A DNA stretch of 22,614 bases, taken from contig SZWC01001615.1 of the NCBI GenBank assembly GCA_023375785.1, forward strand, positions 92,303 through 114,916, written 5' to 3'. Of the stretch, positions 1-11,069 are shown in pieces. The notes beneath the pieces were generated by a model, which searched no databases, had not been told where the DNA came from, and worked only from the letters and a program-made list of their open reading frames with translations. Position 1 is the first letter of the stretch. Each line of letters starts with the position of its first letter. Source of the DNA: Penium margaritaceum. Lineage: Eukaryota > Streptophyta > Zygnematophyceae > Desmidiales > Peniaceae. Position numbers and translations under genes: made by a program.

Positions 1-64
<64 letters not shown>
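1..64. repeat. (CA)n dinucleotide microsatellite at the left edge
   Basis: The window opens inside an almost pure CA run with one small interruption (an extra A near position 36). The true left end of the tract is not visible. It has no coding meaning. Its place at the very edge suggests that the contig was broken in this repeat. Confidence 0.97.
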
Positions 65-71
<7 letters not shown>

Positions 72-487
72 CCCCCGCTTACCTATATATGCAAACCTTG
101 GTCCTAACTTCCCCTTCGCACCCCTCTTTCCTACAACACCTCAACATCCCCTTAGCTCACACAAAGAAACTTCAGCCTGATCCTCCCTCCTCCACACTCT
201 ACTCCCCACCAGCCCCCCTCTCTTGCCTTGGAGCATATACACATACACACACATAAACATACACTCATACACGTTTACAGACAAATAGAGAGGGAGAGAT
301 TATACTTATCCCTCCAGACTGTACAAACATAAGCACATTCAAAACAAAATCAGTCCCCTCCTAATGACAACCAGCACAAATGCACGCATGTGCACAACAC
401 GTACACCATGCACACACCTTGTTCCCAAAGCTGACACTACATCTGGTATTGCTACCCCCATTTTGTTTCTCCTATTGGATGTATAAC
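65..487. other. Gene-free low-complexity flank
   Basis: This stretch is C-, T- and A-rich, with many short CA-containing stretches (for example around 235-275 and 370-420) that look like decayed extensions of the edge microsatellite. I see no splice-bounded coding segment, RNA gene or recognisable element in it. Confidence 0.6.
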
Positions 488-900
488 TTGTCTGATTATT
501 TAAGTGGTGCTCCTGTTGATGCTCTTCCTTCAATAGCCACTATCCTTGTCGCTTTTGTTCTAACTGGAACTATTTCTCCTACTTTTCTTGTAACAAGTGT
601 TGTCATTGTTGCTGTTACTCATTTTGTCATTACTGTCTTTTCTCTAACTCGTATTACCACAATTGCTTTTATTGTAGAGTCTTTTGTCGCTGCTTCGGTT
701 GTTGTTACTAGTGATGTCGTTGCTACTTTTTTCTATAACGAGAGTTTTTGCTATTGCTCTTACTATAACTTATTTTTTCATTACTAATTTTACTAAACTT
801 GGTTCTACCGCAATTGCTTTTGCTATAACTAGTGCTATTGCTACTGCCTTGTCTATAACTGGTATTGTTACTACATTTTTTTCCACTTCTACTATTGGAA
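488..900. repeat. Decayed triplet-periodic repeat (ACT/GCT/GTT-like on plus; AGY/AAC-like on minus)
   Basis: About 400 bases are built from imperfect triplets such as att, gct, gtt and act on the plus strand. The minus strand therefore reads as repeated agt, agc, aac, aat and gac triplets. Translated, the plus strand gives a Val/Thr/Ile/Ala-rich chain and the minus strand a Ser/Asn-rich chain. Both are broken by stops and shift register, which explains the moderately long open frames here. The simplest reading is an old trinucleotide microsatellite that has decayed by point changes and small indels. A relic of a Ser/Asn-rich low-complexity exon on the minus strand is an alternative that I cannot exclude. 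Confidence 0.6.
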
Positions 901-2041
901 AACCACACGTGATTGGCGATCGGACATTGATTTAAAAGTTTTTTCTCATTACCTTGCCACTCCTGCAACACCCACGTTACGTGCAAAGTGATCTTTCATG
1001 CATATAAAATCACACATCTTGATGTGACAGGGCGTTGTATGGATTCATTAGACATTCATGTTTGGACGTGCATTGTGTGTTTCTCGTAGCACAGTTGAAA
1101 TACAAACAAAAGACATGAGGATTTCCATCAAAATACATGAAAAACACATGCAAGGACACGTGCATTGCCTCCGCCTCATTTAAACCCATCTTTGATTCGA
1201 CTTTCTCTCTCAGCTCAAAATCAATTGCTTAATTACCATCTGGTAGAGGGTGATAGACGGACACTAAGGGTCGATATCATATTACTGAGCCCAACCTACC
1301 TCCATGGTGACAAACGATATGTTTAGAGAGGTCATTGGCAAAGATCCCCGCCTCACATAGGTCCCCTGGCCGAATTAGCGGCCAAGTCGACAAAAACTTA
1401 GGAAAGCGTAGTAGACCATTGCTCACTTGCCTGCCAATGTAATCGAAGGACCCATGTGAAGCCAAGATCCTTGTCCAATTCCTTTTTAGAAGCATAATGG
1501 GAATTTGGGAAGCAGAATGGGAATAATTTTTTTCTTTTTCCCTTGTTGTAATTGACTATGGTCGGCATCACTACTTGTTTTGCCCCAGGTCATGACTAGA
1601 TTCGACATCACGATTCTCTTTTTCCCCTTAACGAAAATGACAGATGAAGCGACGGAGAAAGAACAGGACATAATCCTTTCTCTTAAACATGGTCACCCAC
1701 ATATGTCATGAAAGAGTTTGACCTACAAAGGCTGCTTAATTAAGATGTTTTGTCTCCCAGATGTGTGTAGGAATGAGGGAGGTACAGTGACATAAGGAGT
1801 GCACACGACATTTCAATCAGGTGCATCACGAGCACGTAACATGCAAACATCATGCATATTAACCTTGAACACACTATTGCTGAGGGACTTGGTGAGAAAA
1901 TGAGCGCATTGCTTATGCATGACAACCCGGATAGACTAGGCATCTCCTGCATCAATGCGCTCACACCCAAAGTGGTGCTAAATATTGATGTATTTCATGC
2001 AAAAAAAATCATTCCATTGTGCTCAATAATTGCGTTTGCGT
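901..2041. other. No recognisable gene
   Basis: AT-rich sequence with only short open frames on either strand. I recognise no protein family, RNA gene or repeat. If the copia relic that follows was once full length, its reverse-transcriptase part should fall here on the plus strand, but I could not see the expected motifs, so that part is probably deleted or decayed beyond recognition. Confidence 0.5.
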
Positions 2042-2560
2042 TTTGGTTGTCGTAGCTTATAGTGATGAGCAGGTAGGCACACACAAATGTTGTAGCAAAC
2101 GCCACAACTACACAATTTTACATGCACCTATGCTGACTATGTCATACTCAGTGTCGTTTGAGATGCCTGCCATGCACTCATGTTTCTCACTCTCCTACAA
2201 GATGGCCATTCGGTAGACAAAGAAGATGTACCCTGTCGGACTACATGCATCGGTGGCTTACACGATTACTTGAAGAACTGGATGTGCACATGGCTCCTGT
2301 TCCTATGCATTGTGATAGCTCAACAGCACATTACATTACAGAAAATGATTGTATGCTTCATCCATGCACAAGGAATATTAGAATCAAATGTCCATTTTTT
2401 TGGTAAAGGTAATGGAATTTGGGATAATGGAAGTGTACGCCATCACTTAGAAGGCATATCAGTCTTATTTCCTCACCAAGGCTTTGTCATTATCCTTCCT
2501 CCTGCTCCGAATACAACTTGGTTGCATGCCCGCTGCACTCCTGTCCGAGGGGGTATATTA
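2042..2560 (+). mobile_element. Ty1/copia retrotransposon relic, RNase H region (degenerate)
   Basis: This is the decayed C-terminal end of a copia polyprotein. RNase H degrades the RNA strand of RNA-DNA hybrids during reverse transcription. At 2,251-2,403 one frame reads RWLTRLLEELDV, then MHCDSS, then HPCTRNIRIKCPFF. This follows the order of the family's WLRRLLEEL, CDN-containing and RTKHIEI..HF blocks. After a run of seven T at 2,395-2,401 the match continues in another frame as LVKVMEFG and, past an in-frame stop, LTKAL (2,472-2,486), which is the usual end of copia RNase H. A weaker match to the opening VAYSDADW block (here VAYSDEQV) starts near 2,042. A G-rich tract at 2,547-2,553 could be the old polypurine tract. 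It has frameshifts and stops and cannot be functional. No LTR could be identified. Confidence 0.72.
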
Positions 2561-3598
2561 ATCTCATACTATACAAATTCCTCAATCAGTGTTTGATGCA
2601 AGTACACAGTGCATGCTGGTATAACGAGTGGAGGTGATGCACCATGAAGGCGCGCAATCCTCAACCTCCTCACGGGTGGCCACCACCATCTTGATTACAT
2701 GGCCCATCTCCGTCATTGCCAAAATTTGATGGCTTTGACCTTTGCTAAGGTTACTATGTGAAAAATACCTTTCTCCTGGCTGGAGTTGGCATACCGGATT
2801 GCCGCTGAAATTCGGAAGGTCATGTAGGAAGGAATTCATTTTCTCCTTTTTTGGAGTAACCGGGGCTTAATTATGGGTCGATTGCTAGTGAGCGTCAAAC
2901 ATGATGGGAACTCATAAATTCAAAATATTTTGCTCTAATCCCAGCCCACATACAGTCAGCCGGCTGCTCAAGCATGGTTCACTGTCCCTCGATGTGGCAA
3001 CACCGTGGGGGATAGCGCACCACATGCTCACAAGGAATGCATGGCTACTGCATCGTCTGTAAAACGACCGAGAGTGCAATGAGTTTCTGCCTTTTCTGAC
3101 CTGATTTTTTAAGGCCATCTCCAAAATAATTTCCGCCCACTAGCGAGGGAGTCAGAACAGATTCAAGGACCGGACCCAAAAAACACATAATTAATTACTT
3201 TGAAAATTTAGATGGTAGTACGGTAGTTGAGGTCTTTCCTTGTGAAACCTATTTGTGACTCGCAATTTTGCACATATATCACAATTGTGTGACACTTATG
3301 TAATGACACTTAGGATATTTTGGGGTAGCACGAGCATTTGGGCGTCTCTTTGTTTTTGGATTTTGAGGGTTTTTTCTCACGATCTATTTGACTCGAAGCC
3401 AAACATCAGTCACTTGCCAACAGGTGTAGCTCCACTTGAAGCTCTTACCCGGTGCACCTCGGCCCTTTGTTACTCACACACTTGTACCTTCAATCTTAAC
3501 AACCATTGGAACTAGCGTGGTGTAGAGTCCACCATTCTGCATGCCATTTGTTGCTATGGCTTTGTAGAATGATCATCATATAATCCTCTTGTTTGCAG
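2561..3598. other. Unrecognised sequence between two convergent copia relics
   Basis: Only short open frames occur here (for example minus 2,582-2,839 and 2,912-3,124). The rest of reverse transcriptase from the minus-strand relic at 3,599 should continue leftward into this stretch. I could not recognise the YVDD or RNase H blocks on the minus strand, so it is either badly decayed, deleted or replaced. Confidence 0.5.
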
Positions 3599-3742
3599 TC
3601 AGGCTTTACATGGGTTAGCCTTGCCATTTGGCTTCACCTTGCACCACAAAACCCAGCTAGCCGAGACACACTTACTATCTATGGACATGTCAAACAATTC
3701 ATGGGAGTCACGATCATTTAGAGTGTTCAGCTTCTTTTTTGA
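3599..3742 (-). pseudogene. Copia reverse transcriptase, N-terminal fragment
   Basis: A 47-codon open stretch reads KKKLNTLNDRDSHELFDM, then SASWVLWCKVKPNGKA and CKA before a stop. This follows the family pattern of a KEM..L..N.TWELV block, then a C.WVFK.K...DG block, then YKARLVA. Known copia enzymes have Trp where this one has His in the TWEL position, so the fragment has diverged. Beyond the stop at 3,599 the fingers and palm, including the catalytic YVDD block, could not be followed. It is a pseudogene fragment, and the order and spacing of conserved positions make the assignment firm. Confidence 0.75.
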
Positions 3743-4391
3743 CCTTTGCGTAGGGGTCAGCATCATTTACCTCTTGAGCATGTAAAACGGTGGCCAGATT
3801 GGATAGGAGTGTGGAAAGGCCATTGGTAGCAACACACGCATTGAAGTTGTACTAGATACAGGCATCAAAGGTACTATAAATCTGATGACGAAGTCCAAGT
3901 GCATCAAGACCAATGGGTCAGCAAGAGGAGGCACTGGAGGGCAAAGGATGATGCAGAATAAAAATTCTGTCATTGTAAGAGAAGGCGCTTGACCTCTTGT
4001 GAAGAGATAATAGTCAACCTCCACACACATGCAGCTCAAAGCCAATGAATTTAGCTCGTATCTGTGACTCTTGTGATGACTCTACACCATTTATAGGTGC
4101 AACAGTTTGTGTCATAAGAGGAGGGAAAGGAACAATATCACAATGTATTAAAATCGAGGCAGGGGAAGAGGTGAAAGCGATGATGATAGGTACTCACACT
4201 GAGTGAAGAGGAGTTTTTCTAAATGACATGAAGAGTAAGGATGACCTTAGAGACTCTGATAACAACACAGAAAAGAAGGGGATGGACTGAGTGGGTATAG
4301 GAGGGGCATAATAGGATTGAGACGGGTTAATTTCAAACAAGTGGATCACAAGCGATGCATCGATAATAGCTGCAGGAGGTGGCTCTAGAAG

Positions 4392-4598
4392 TTAAAGGCT
4401 TAGGTAGACCCATTCCCTCCAAACCAATGAAGTGAGAAATGAGAAGAGGGAAGGGCCATACAAGAGAAAGTTACATTGAAACACATCCTTGAAGAATAGA
4501 GTGTCACATGAATCAATGATGCAAAATTGATCAAAGTCACGTAACCCCATGCCTCCGACATGGCTAAGACACCAATGAAAGTGTAAAGGTAAACTCAA
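4392..4598 (-). pseudogene. Copia integrase zinc-finger fragment
   Basis: A 68-codon frame contains HWCLSHVGGMGLRDF, which matches the integrase HH block (WHRRLGHVG..GLRDL). About 35 residues later comes FQCNFLLYGPSLFSF, in the place of the family's FC..C.LGK..R.SF block. The second cysteine and the lysine are changed, so a working zinc site is unlikely. The following DDE catalytic core is not recognisable. The assignment is helped by its place between the protease and RT fragments on the same strand. Confidence 0.6.
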
Positions 4599-4920
4599 GA
4601 GTTTTTCATTGGGAAGATATTAGGAAAAAATTGGGGAAACATACGGTAGTGACATTATCTAAGGATTGAGCGAGAAACAAAGAGCTTAAAAAATAAGCAT
4701 AAAAGACAAACCGGAAAAATGTTCTTGCATGTACCGCACAGTTAGACAAGGCCAGTGATGTGAGACGTAGGCTATGTCGTTGCCAAAGGATGATTCCATG
4801 CTCTGATCATCAAGAGTTGTGAATGAGAGCTGAATATGCTAAGGGAAAATGAGATGTATCACAAAAGGAAGAAACAAATCCCCCCTCTAACATAAAAAGA
4901 AGAGACAATGCTTACACTCT

Positions 4921-5013
4921 GCATGCGAAGGAGGTGACTTGATCGAGTCCGCAAAAGTATGTCATGTGATAGATGGCTTCAGAATCTATTCTCCATGAGC
5001 CATTCAAATCATG
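4921..5013 (-). pseudogene. Copia aspartic protease active-site fragment
   Basis: The minus strand reads NGSWRIDSEAIYHMTYF, which lines up with the copia protease signature W.IDSGA..HMT. The catalytic Asp is kept, but the Gly after DS is Glu and the Thr/Ser of the active-site triplet is lost, so the enzyme would be dead even without the surrounding stops. The block lies between the putative gag and integrase fragments, as expected for a copia polyprotein. Confidence 0.68.
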
Positions 5014-5917
5014 AAAAGAGGAAGAGACACGTGTCACAATGATTGTGACAAAGCAAGGAGATATTTTCCAGCCACATAAAACAAGATGATGAGGCAGATT
5101 GAAAGACTGTTTATCCTCAATCCATGGTACATCGATGGGTAGTAAACCCTTACCCCCTCAAAGAACGTGAGAGAAGAATGACATAAGACTCACTTTTGTG
5201 ATACATGAAATCCTTGAACACTCTCATCTCCCTTGTGACAGACATGACATTCTTGGACAAGTGTGATAGAGTGGCACCGTACTTGCACATGTCCTCGGGG
5301 AGATCATGGGTAGTGAAGACACCCAAAGATGATGGATGCTCTCCACAACCAAAAGAACACCATGCAGATGGATCGGAGGGTCTAGAAATCAGGGTAGCCA
5401 TAGAATGTAAGGTTGTTGAATACAAGTGGTCAATACCAAGCATATGGAGATGGGTGCCGAGTTGTGGCAGTGCTACATACAATCACACAGTTGGTGGTAC
5501 GACTAGAACACCTACAGACGACACAAGAGGTGGTGGCACACAACGTGCCGATAGTGCCACCAAATGGATGTGGCCAGTGTGCACACATGGTGGAAGCAAG
5601 AAGAGAATCATCAGGTGGCATAGAGCACTCCAAGGTAGAAAGATTGGATGCACCATAGTTCCAGCGCATGTCCGTGCTAGAGGACAGGACGGGAGAAGAT
5701 GCATATGCACCTTTGCCCTTTCCCCACCCGGCTTGTCCCCCACCTTGATCCCCACCTCTACACTTGTCCCATCCCCTATCCCCCTTCTTGAGTGACGAAG
5801 GAGGAGGCAGATGAGGGGGGGAGGAGGAAATAATTTTTTTGTTGAAGTAATTGTAGCTCAATGAATGTGTTTGTTTGGTAACATGCTCCACCAGTTCGTG
5901 AGGCGTTACATAGTTAA

Positions 5918-6277
5918 CTAACTATGTGCACTTATGCTTGGCAAGGATCTATTAGGGACATGCATGATAGCAATGCGTTTGAGCTCAGATGCCTTGACGA
6001 AAAAGATGTTATTCAATATTCCAGGAATGATACCATTAAGTATGGAAATAGTAGATCCAATATCGCCAAGTGAAGTTGGTCTAAGGTTATGTAGCAATTT
6101 TAGACTATGTGCCAAGTAGGCATCGGTAGTATCAGCAATGAGCATGGTAATCTGGTTGATCTTGAAAGTGATGATGCTATGAATCGTGCACTCAATTATA
6201 GTTTCATAATGCTTGACGGTTTCATAGAAGTCAATAAGTTTGGCATCTAAAGAATGCCTGGCATTTTCACCATACAC
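5918..6277 (-). pseudogene. Possible copia gag fragment
   Basis: This is a 119-codon open frame on the minus strand. Its middle reads LKLLHNLRPTSLGDI and then SILNGIIPGIL. The pattern resembles the gag region of copia elements, where a helix with ..L..L...G..I.D.D....IL..LP.... is common. On its own the similarity is weak. The call rests mostly on its position just upstream, in minus-strand order, of the Gly/Arg-rich and protease fragments. It could also be a chance open frame in AT-rich DNA. Confidence 0.33.
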
Positions 6278-6659
6278 ACAACTAGTGCGTGTGTGAAGAG
6301 TGTACTATCTATACATGTAGACTATAACATTGATATTGGACTCTGGTGTAACCGTAAGCACCAAGGATATGTCTGAGGGTGGAACTGATACAACTGATAC
6401 ATCATGAGAAGTTATGGGTGGAACAGGGTCTACAAGTGGAGGAGAGGGATGTAAGGTAGTAGTTTCACATGAAATGGGTCCAATTATGTTACTAATTACG
6501 TTATGCTAACACTATTGATGGGTCCTAAATGCAATAGGGGATTTACATGTGTTGGACATGATCGTTGATCATGGAACAGATGTATTGGTGGTGCTCATTT
6601 GCATGTTGGTGAGTCGTCCAAAGTTGTCTTATAGCCTTTACCATGTCAGAACACCTTTT
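6278..6659. other. No recognisable gene
   Basis: AT-rich flank between the copia relic and the (TG)n tract. If the relic was once complete, its 5' LTR and leader should lie in or beyond this stretch, but I found no terminal repeat to confirm it. Confidence 0.5.
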
Positions 6660-6672
6660 GTGTGTGTATGTG

Positions 6673-6729
<57 letters not shown>
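6660..6729. repeat. (TG)n dinucleotide microsatellite
   Basis: About 35 TG units with two single-base interruptions (tatg near 6,668 and tttg near 6,688). The poly-Val/Cys and poly-Thr/His open frames that cross it on either strand are products of the repeat and not genes. Confidence 0.97.
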
Positions 6730-6730
<1 letters not shown>

Positions 6731-9700
6731 TCGCCATGTTCTCTTGTCTAAGATGGTATCCAGGTATTTTGTGATCGATATGTGACCGTAATTTATATTC
6801 TAGGTGGTCTTGTAATATGCGAGCTCATTATGAAGTTAGTGTTGCTCCTAACATACTAAAAAGGACATGGAGATTGGAACTTTTTTTACAAAGATGCTAG
6901 CATGATGCCACCATCAATGACATACCGGTCGTTGTTATTGTTGCTTATGAAGCCGTTGTTATCGCCATCCATTTTGATGACAACATGCACCTTAGGTAGT
7001 AGTAGGCTATTACCACGGACTATAGTTGTGGTCATTAGATTTCGTACAAAGAATAGGCTTCCTAGTTTTTTTTCTACTTTATCAATATTCTCCTGATGCT
7101 GCTATCTTTTGTCAATACCATTGGGTATTCTTAGTGACGATTGCAAACGATGAATAAGGGTTTCAAAAATTCACTAAGGTAACACTAAGAATGGCTACTT
7201 CTACTATACGCGATAACAGAACAAGATGGTTGTGGTGACAACGGCGGCCATAGGTAGGATCATGGGATGGTGCTGCGAGTATCATCCTCTTTTTGCTAAG
7301 AGGTACACCTCTCTTGCTCTAATACTAATAGACAATAGTGTACTACCTTCCATTGCAACTCTGAATGTGAAGATTCACTCACACCATGTCTCACACCATG
7401 GAATAGTAAGAACTCATCTAGATAGAAAAAAACAAGTTTGAGTGACATATTTCACAGAGCATAGTGTAACATACCATTTGACCAAACCATCTACGTCGAA
7501 CCCTAGTGTGGGGGATGGTTGCCACCCTGGGGTTGAACAAGACTGGTTGAAAAAATGCCACGAGCAATTTTCTCACAAAAAAAGAAAATATGTGGTCCCT
7601 CGAGGATCAATAAGCTTGTAAAGCTCAAGTGATAGCTCTAGAATGTAAAATTAAAAAATGAATACCCATATTGACAGCATGCATATATGGGCTCATGTAT
7701 TGTCATCCATGTTCATTGTATGAGACTATAATATTTGAAAACATGTCGTTGCCATCTGCAGCTTTTAATCTCTCAAAAGTATCAACTGTTTTCCATGCAA
7801 GGTTATCCTTTCCACTCTTACAAGGTCCCATCGTATAATCCAACCTCTGCTTTATACAAGAACCCCGACAAGCTCCATTTGTATTGGTCACCTTGAATTA
7901 TGAGTATGTGAGTGGAATCCAGAGCTCATCTTTGTGTTCACTAGCCCATGACTATACATGAAAACAACCTTTAGATGTGTGTCCCTTGCCATTTTGGTAT
8001 AAAAGGAGGGTCCAAGTGATTGGATTCCAAAAGGTGGTTGTAGACCTTCACGATGGCGGGAGAAGATCCTAGGAGGCGGTAAGAATGGACTTGTGGGTGA
8101 GTCAGAAGACCTGGGAGGCCATGATTTTCATGATTAGACAAGGATTGAGATCTCCTCTTGCATCAACTATGGACGTACCCAAGGATGAGGGCCAATTGAA
8201 ATGGATGAGAGGATAATAAGTTCTTGGTATTGAGTAGAAGAAGTGGACGGAATTTAGAAACGGATGTAGGGAGGGTGCTTGGTGAGGTATGGAATGAAAA
8301 CATTGTTTTTGAATTACTCTTTGGAAAGGAGTGATGAAACCGTGAGGAAATATGAGTCCAAGGTAGTGGGGTGGACTCTTCGATATCATGTATTAGATGA
8401 CTGTGATCCAACGTATATGCAAGAAGTAGCAAAGAGAATGTGTCCCAAACTATGACTTCTTGGGATAGTAACTAGCATCCACAAAGAAGCATGCTGAAGA
8501 GAACCGGGTCAATAATAAAAATCAATAATCTTTTATGAGCGTTTTCAAAAGATGAGGGTAGGGGATTTGGAAAAACACTAGTGAACTGTCGGAACAAAAA
8601 GGGCCAACAGGGGTGATAAAAGGGTAGTCTTAAACAAACAAGGAAAGGGGAGGAAAGGAAGAAGCAACTATGGTTTAGTTTTTTTAGATAAAAAACAGGG
8701 TTTTCTTCCATGATATTTTCTTAGACGTAAGGAAGGTGGAATTCTATTCTTTGGCTTGTGCAGTAATTGGTGTTGCATAACATGTCATCTTGAGGCCTCC
8801 TGAACCCTAGGAGCACATGCCATAACAAGGTACTTCGTATAGGTTGTTTCATGAACAAAAATTGAGGAGTTTGGTGTCAACATTTTGAATTTAGAAGAGG
8901 ATGGAGGATTGACATAAGGTTAAAAAGGTGAATTTGGATTTAAGTACGATTTAATAACATTCACGGTTCAGGGGGCCACAATCCTGCCTTGAGGCCATAA
9001 TTTGACAACAACAAGTAAAAGTTTGATGACAACTCCCCTTGTATTTTCTAGTCAATGTTTGTGCCAAAAAAGAGTCCAAGGATGTGAAGTAGCTTTGTGG
9101 AGGGAGAATGGGGGGAGCGATGGGCCAATGGTATGGCTCTCAATGTGATGGTTACAAAGGCCACACCAACGGATATTAGGTTGTAGAGGTTTGACTGAAA
9201 GAAGAACTTCCATGGGAGGAGTAAGAATCAAGGTACGGTCATCCACATAGCTGGCAAGAACCTTTGAATGGAAAAGATTGTATGTGCTTATGGCCTGAAA
9301 CGGGTTATATTACACGTATGAAGAGGAGAGAGGGGCAATGGACAACCTCGCCAAACACAAGAGCGAAGGACGCTGATGTCAGGATAAGATCCATTGATGG
9401 TGAAGCATCGAGGGGTGTGGTGGTGTAGGATGCGGAACTAGTAGGTGAATTCATGGGAAGGAAAAGATAGGGTCGGGCATAAAATAGGTGCACAAAAGAA
9501 ATACAAACGGATTCCTCTAATATTTGAATCGTGATGGAAATCATAAAGTTGGGATGAAATTTGTTGGGTTTGTTTTGCCACTGAGCAAATTTTGGTCTTC
9601 ATCAATCATTAAGGGGAAGGCCTTGGCAAGGTGTGTCGCGAAGAGTTTAGGTATGATTTCACACAAAACGATAACGCAGAAAATAAGGAGGTAGCTACTC

Positions 9701-10980
9701 ATGTCATATGGATTACCTGTCTTACCGTGAAGGGTGGTGATTGAGGTGAACAATTATGGATAATCGTTGAGCTTCAATCTATTTTTTCCTTGGTCCTAAC
9801 TGACTGAGGAAGTGAAGCTGCCTTAAACGCAAAACAAGCATGATATAGGATATTATCTGTCTCGACTTGTGGCATTAACAAACGTCACTTGTCTTGAATT
9901 CATTTGTAACATATGCTTGTTTTGTATTATAACACTAATAATTCGTGGTTTTTTTAGGTCCATATCCATGCAATAGTTTTCAGCAAGATCGGGTTTGTAG
10001 CACTACTCAAATAGCATACAATGTAGTATATTACTAAGAAAAACAATGACTTCAAGAGTGAATACTCATTTCTCATATCGTTGGTTGAACCATGATTGTC
10101 TTCTTGTGCTCGCCAAACTCTTTGTTATCCTTGACAAACAACCTCATAAGGCATCAATAGGTTTTGGTGACTTTTGTGCTCATGCAAGCCATAAAATCTA
10201 GTCACATAATTGACATCCATTGGATTGGTTGTTTGAGGTTGGTACTTAATGTCATTGTCAAATTTGGACCTAAGGAACTCCATCCATGGTAACTTTCAAC
10301 AACTTAAACTCGGTTATCTTCAGATACGAAGGCATATGGTGAGTAGTGTAGATAAAACACCATAGACATTCCACGTAGTACCTCTATGTCTTGAACATAT
10401 GCAAAATCACTAAAATTACTCTCTTATGAACCACACAAGTCAGCCTCGGCTCGTGCACATTTCTTGACATATACGCGGATGCGTTTTCTCAAAATTCATT
10501 ATTTTTGAGGAAAATGGCCCTGGTTCCTCGTTTAAGCATGTTCAAGGCCATAATACAGTCCATTGTTGGATGTACTAATTAAAAGTGTGTGAGGTATGGT
10601 TAATCACCTCCATTTGATACACTTGATTTCCTATGTATATTACACATGTATTACCTTCACTTCCTAGAATCTTAGTAGTGTGCAACCACTTGTTGTATCA
10701 ATAATTTCACCATGAACATGTGCAATGATGTTCTGAGTGACTTTCAGATAAAATTGTGGATTTCAAATTACTATGTTCTGTTAATTTCCAGATATACGTT
10801 ATTGTTTACAAGATAACCTATTTTTGGACTGAAAACTCATTTGGGGTATAACGGTGGGACATAACGGGTTAGAAAATGTAGTAACAATTCAGAGATTGCA
10901 TATGTCAGGCGAGTTGGACATAAGGTCACTTTCCTTTAAGTTCTCTTGTGCCATCAACATGATTCGCTCGAAGTTAATTC
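6730..10980. other. Long gene-poor AT-rich region
   Basis: This stretch holds only open frames shorter than about 95 codons. Several lie on the minus strand between 7,703 and 9,753, where the plus strand is purine-rich (about 8,040-9,760). That bias resembles the purine-rich plus strand of the neighbouring copia relic, so another badly decayed minus-strand element is possible, but I could not match any conserved block. I see no RNA gene, no splice-bounded coding segment and no clear repeat. A TATAAAAG string at 7,998-8,005 has no gene behind it. Confidence 0.5.
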
Positions 10981-10983
10981 ATA

Positions 10984-10995
10984 CCCCCCCCCCCC
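10984..10995. repeat. Poly-C tract (12 C)
   Basis: An uninterrupted run of 12 C in otherwise AT-rich DNA. It lies just left of the detached 540-bp-family repeat, whose units also carry G or C runs, and it may be a fragment of the same family. Confidence 0.9.
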
Positions 10996-11069
10996 GTTAC
11001 ACCAAATGTATTTGGACGATGAATCGGGTAGTGTAGAGTAGATATTCTGGAATGTGTACACATCCGTAT

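Larger units (their letters stand above)
3599..6277 (-). mobile_element. Degenerate Ty1/copia retrotransposon relic, gag to start of RT
   Basis: Reading the minus strand from high to low coordinates, recognisable fragments come in the copia order. There is a possible gag piece (6,277-5,918) and a Gly/Arg-rich stretch (about 5,860-5,720). Then come a protease active-site block (5,013-4,921), an integrase zinc-finger block (4,598-4,392) and the N-terminal reverse-transcriptase block (3,742-3,599). The spacing, about 2.7 kb from gag to RT, fits a copia element. All parts carry stops and frame changes. The integrase catalytic core is not recognisable between about 4,390 and 3,750. No LTRs or target-site duplications could be assigned, so the outer limits are unknown. 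Confidence 0.72.

Noticed and set aside
380..787. 135-codon hydrophobic open frame on the plus strand
   Set aside because: Val, Thr, Ile and Ala come from the decayed triplet repeat. It has no conserved motif, and the frame breaks within the same repeat.
5205..5795. 196-codon plus-strand open frame
   Set aside because: It lies antisense to the copia relic between the gag and protease fragments, starts without supporting context and resembles no family. The minus strand explains the region better.
6543..6785. Open frames with poly-Thr/His or poly-Val/Cys
   Set aside because: They are translations of the (TG)n/(CA)n microsatellite.
7998..8005. TATAAAAG string as a possible promoter
   Set aside because: No coding segment follows on the plus strand, and such a string is expected by chance in AT-rich DNA of this length.
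9052..9246. Possible zinc-knuckle (CGLCNHHIESH) of a gag protein on the minus strand
   Set aside because: The spacing does not fit the CX2CX4HX4C knuckle, the last cysteine is missing, and no neighbouring retrotransposon block could be matched.
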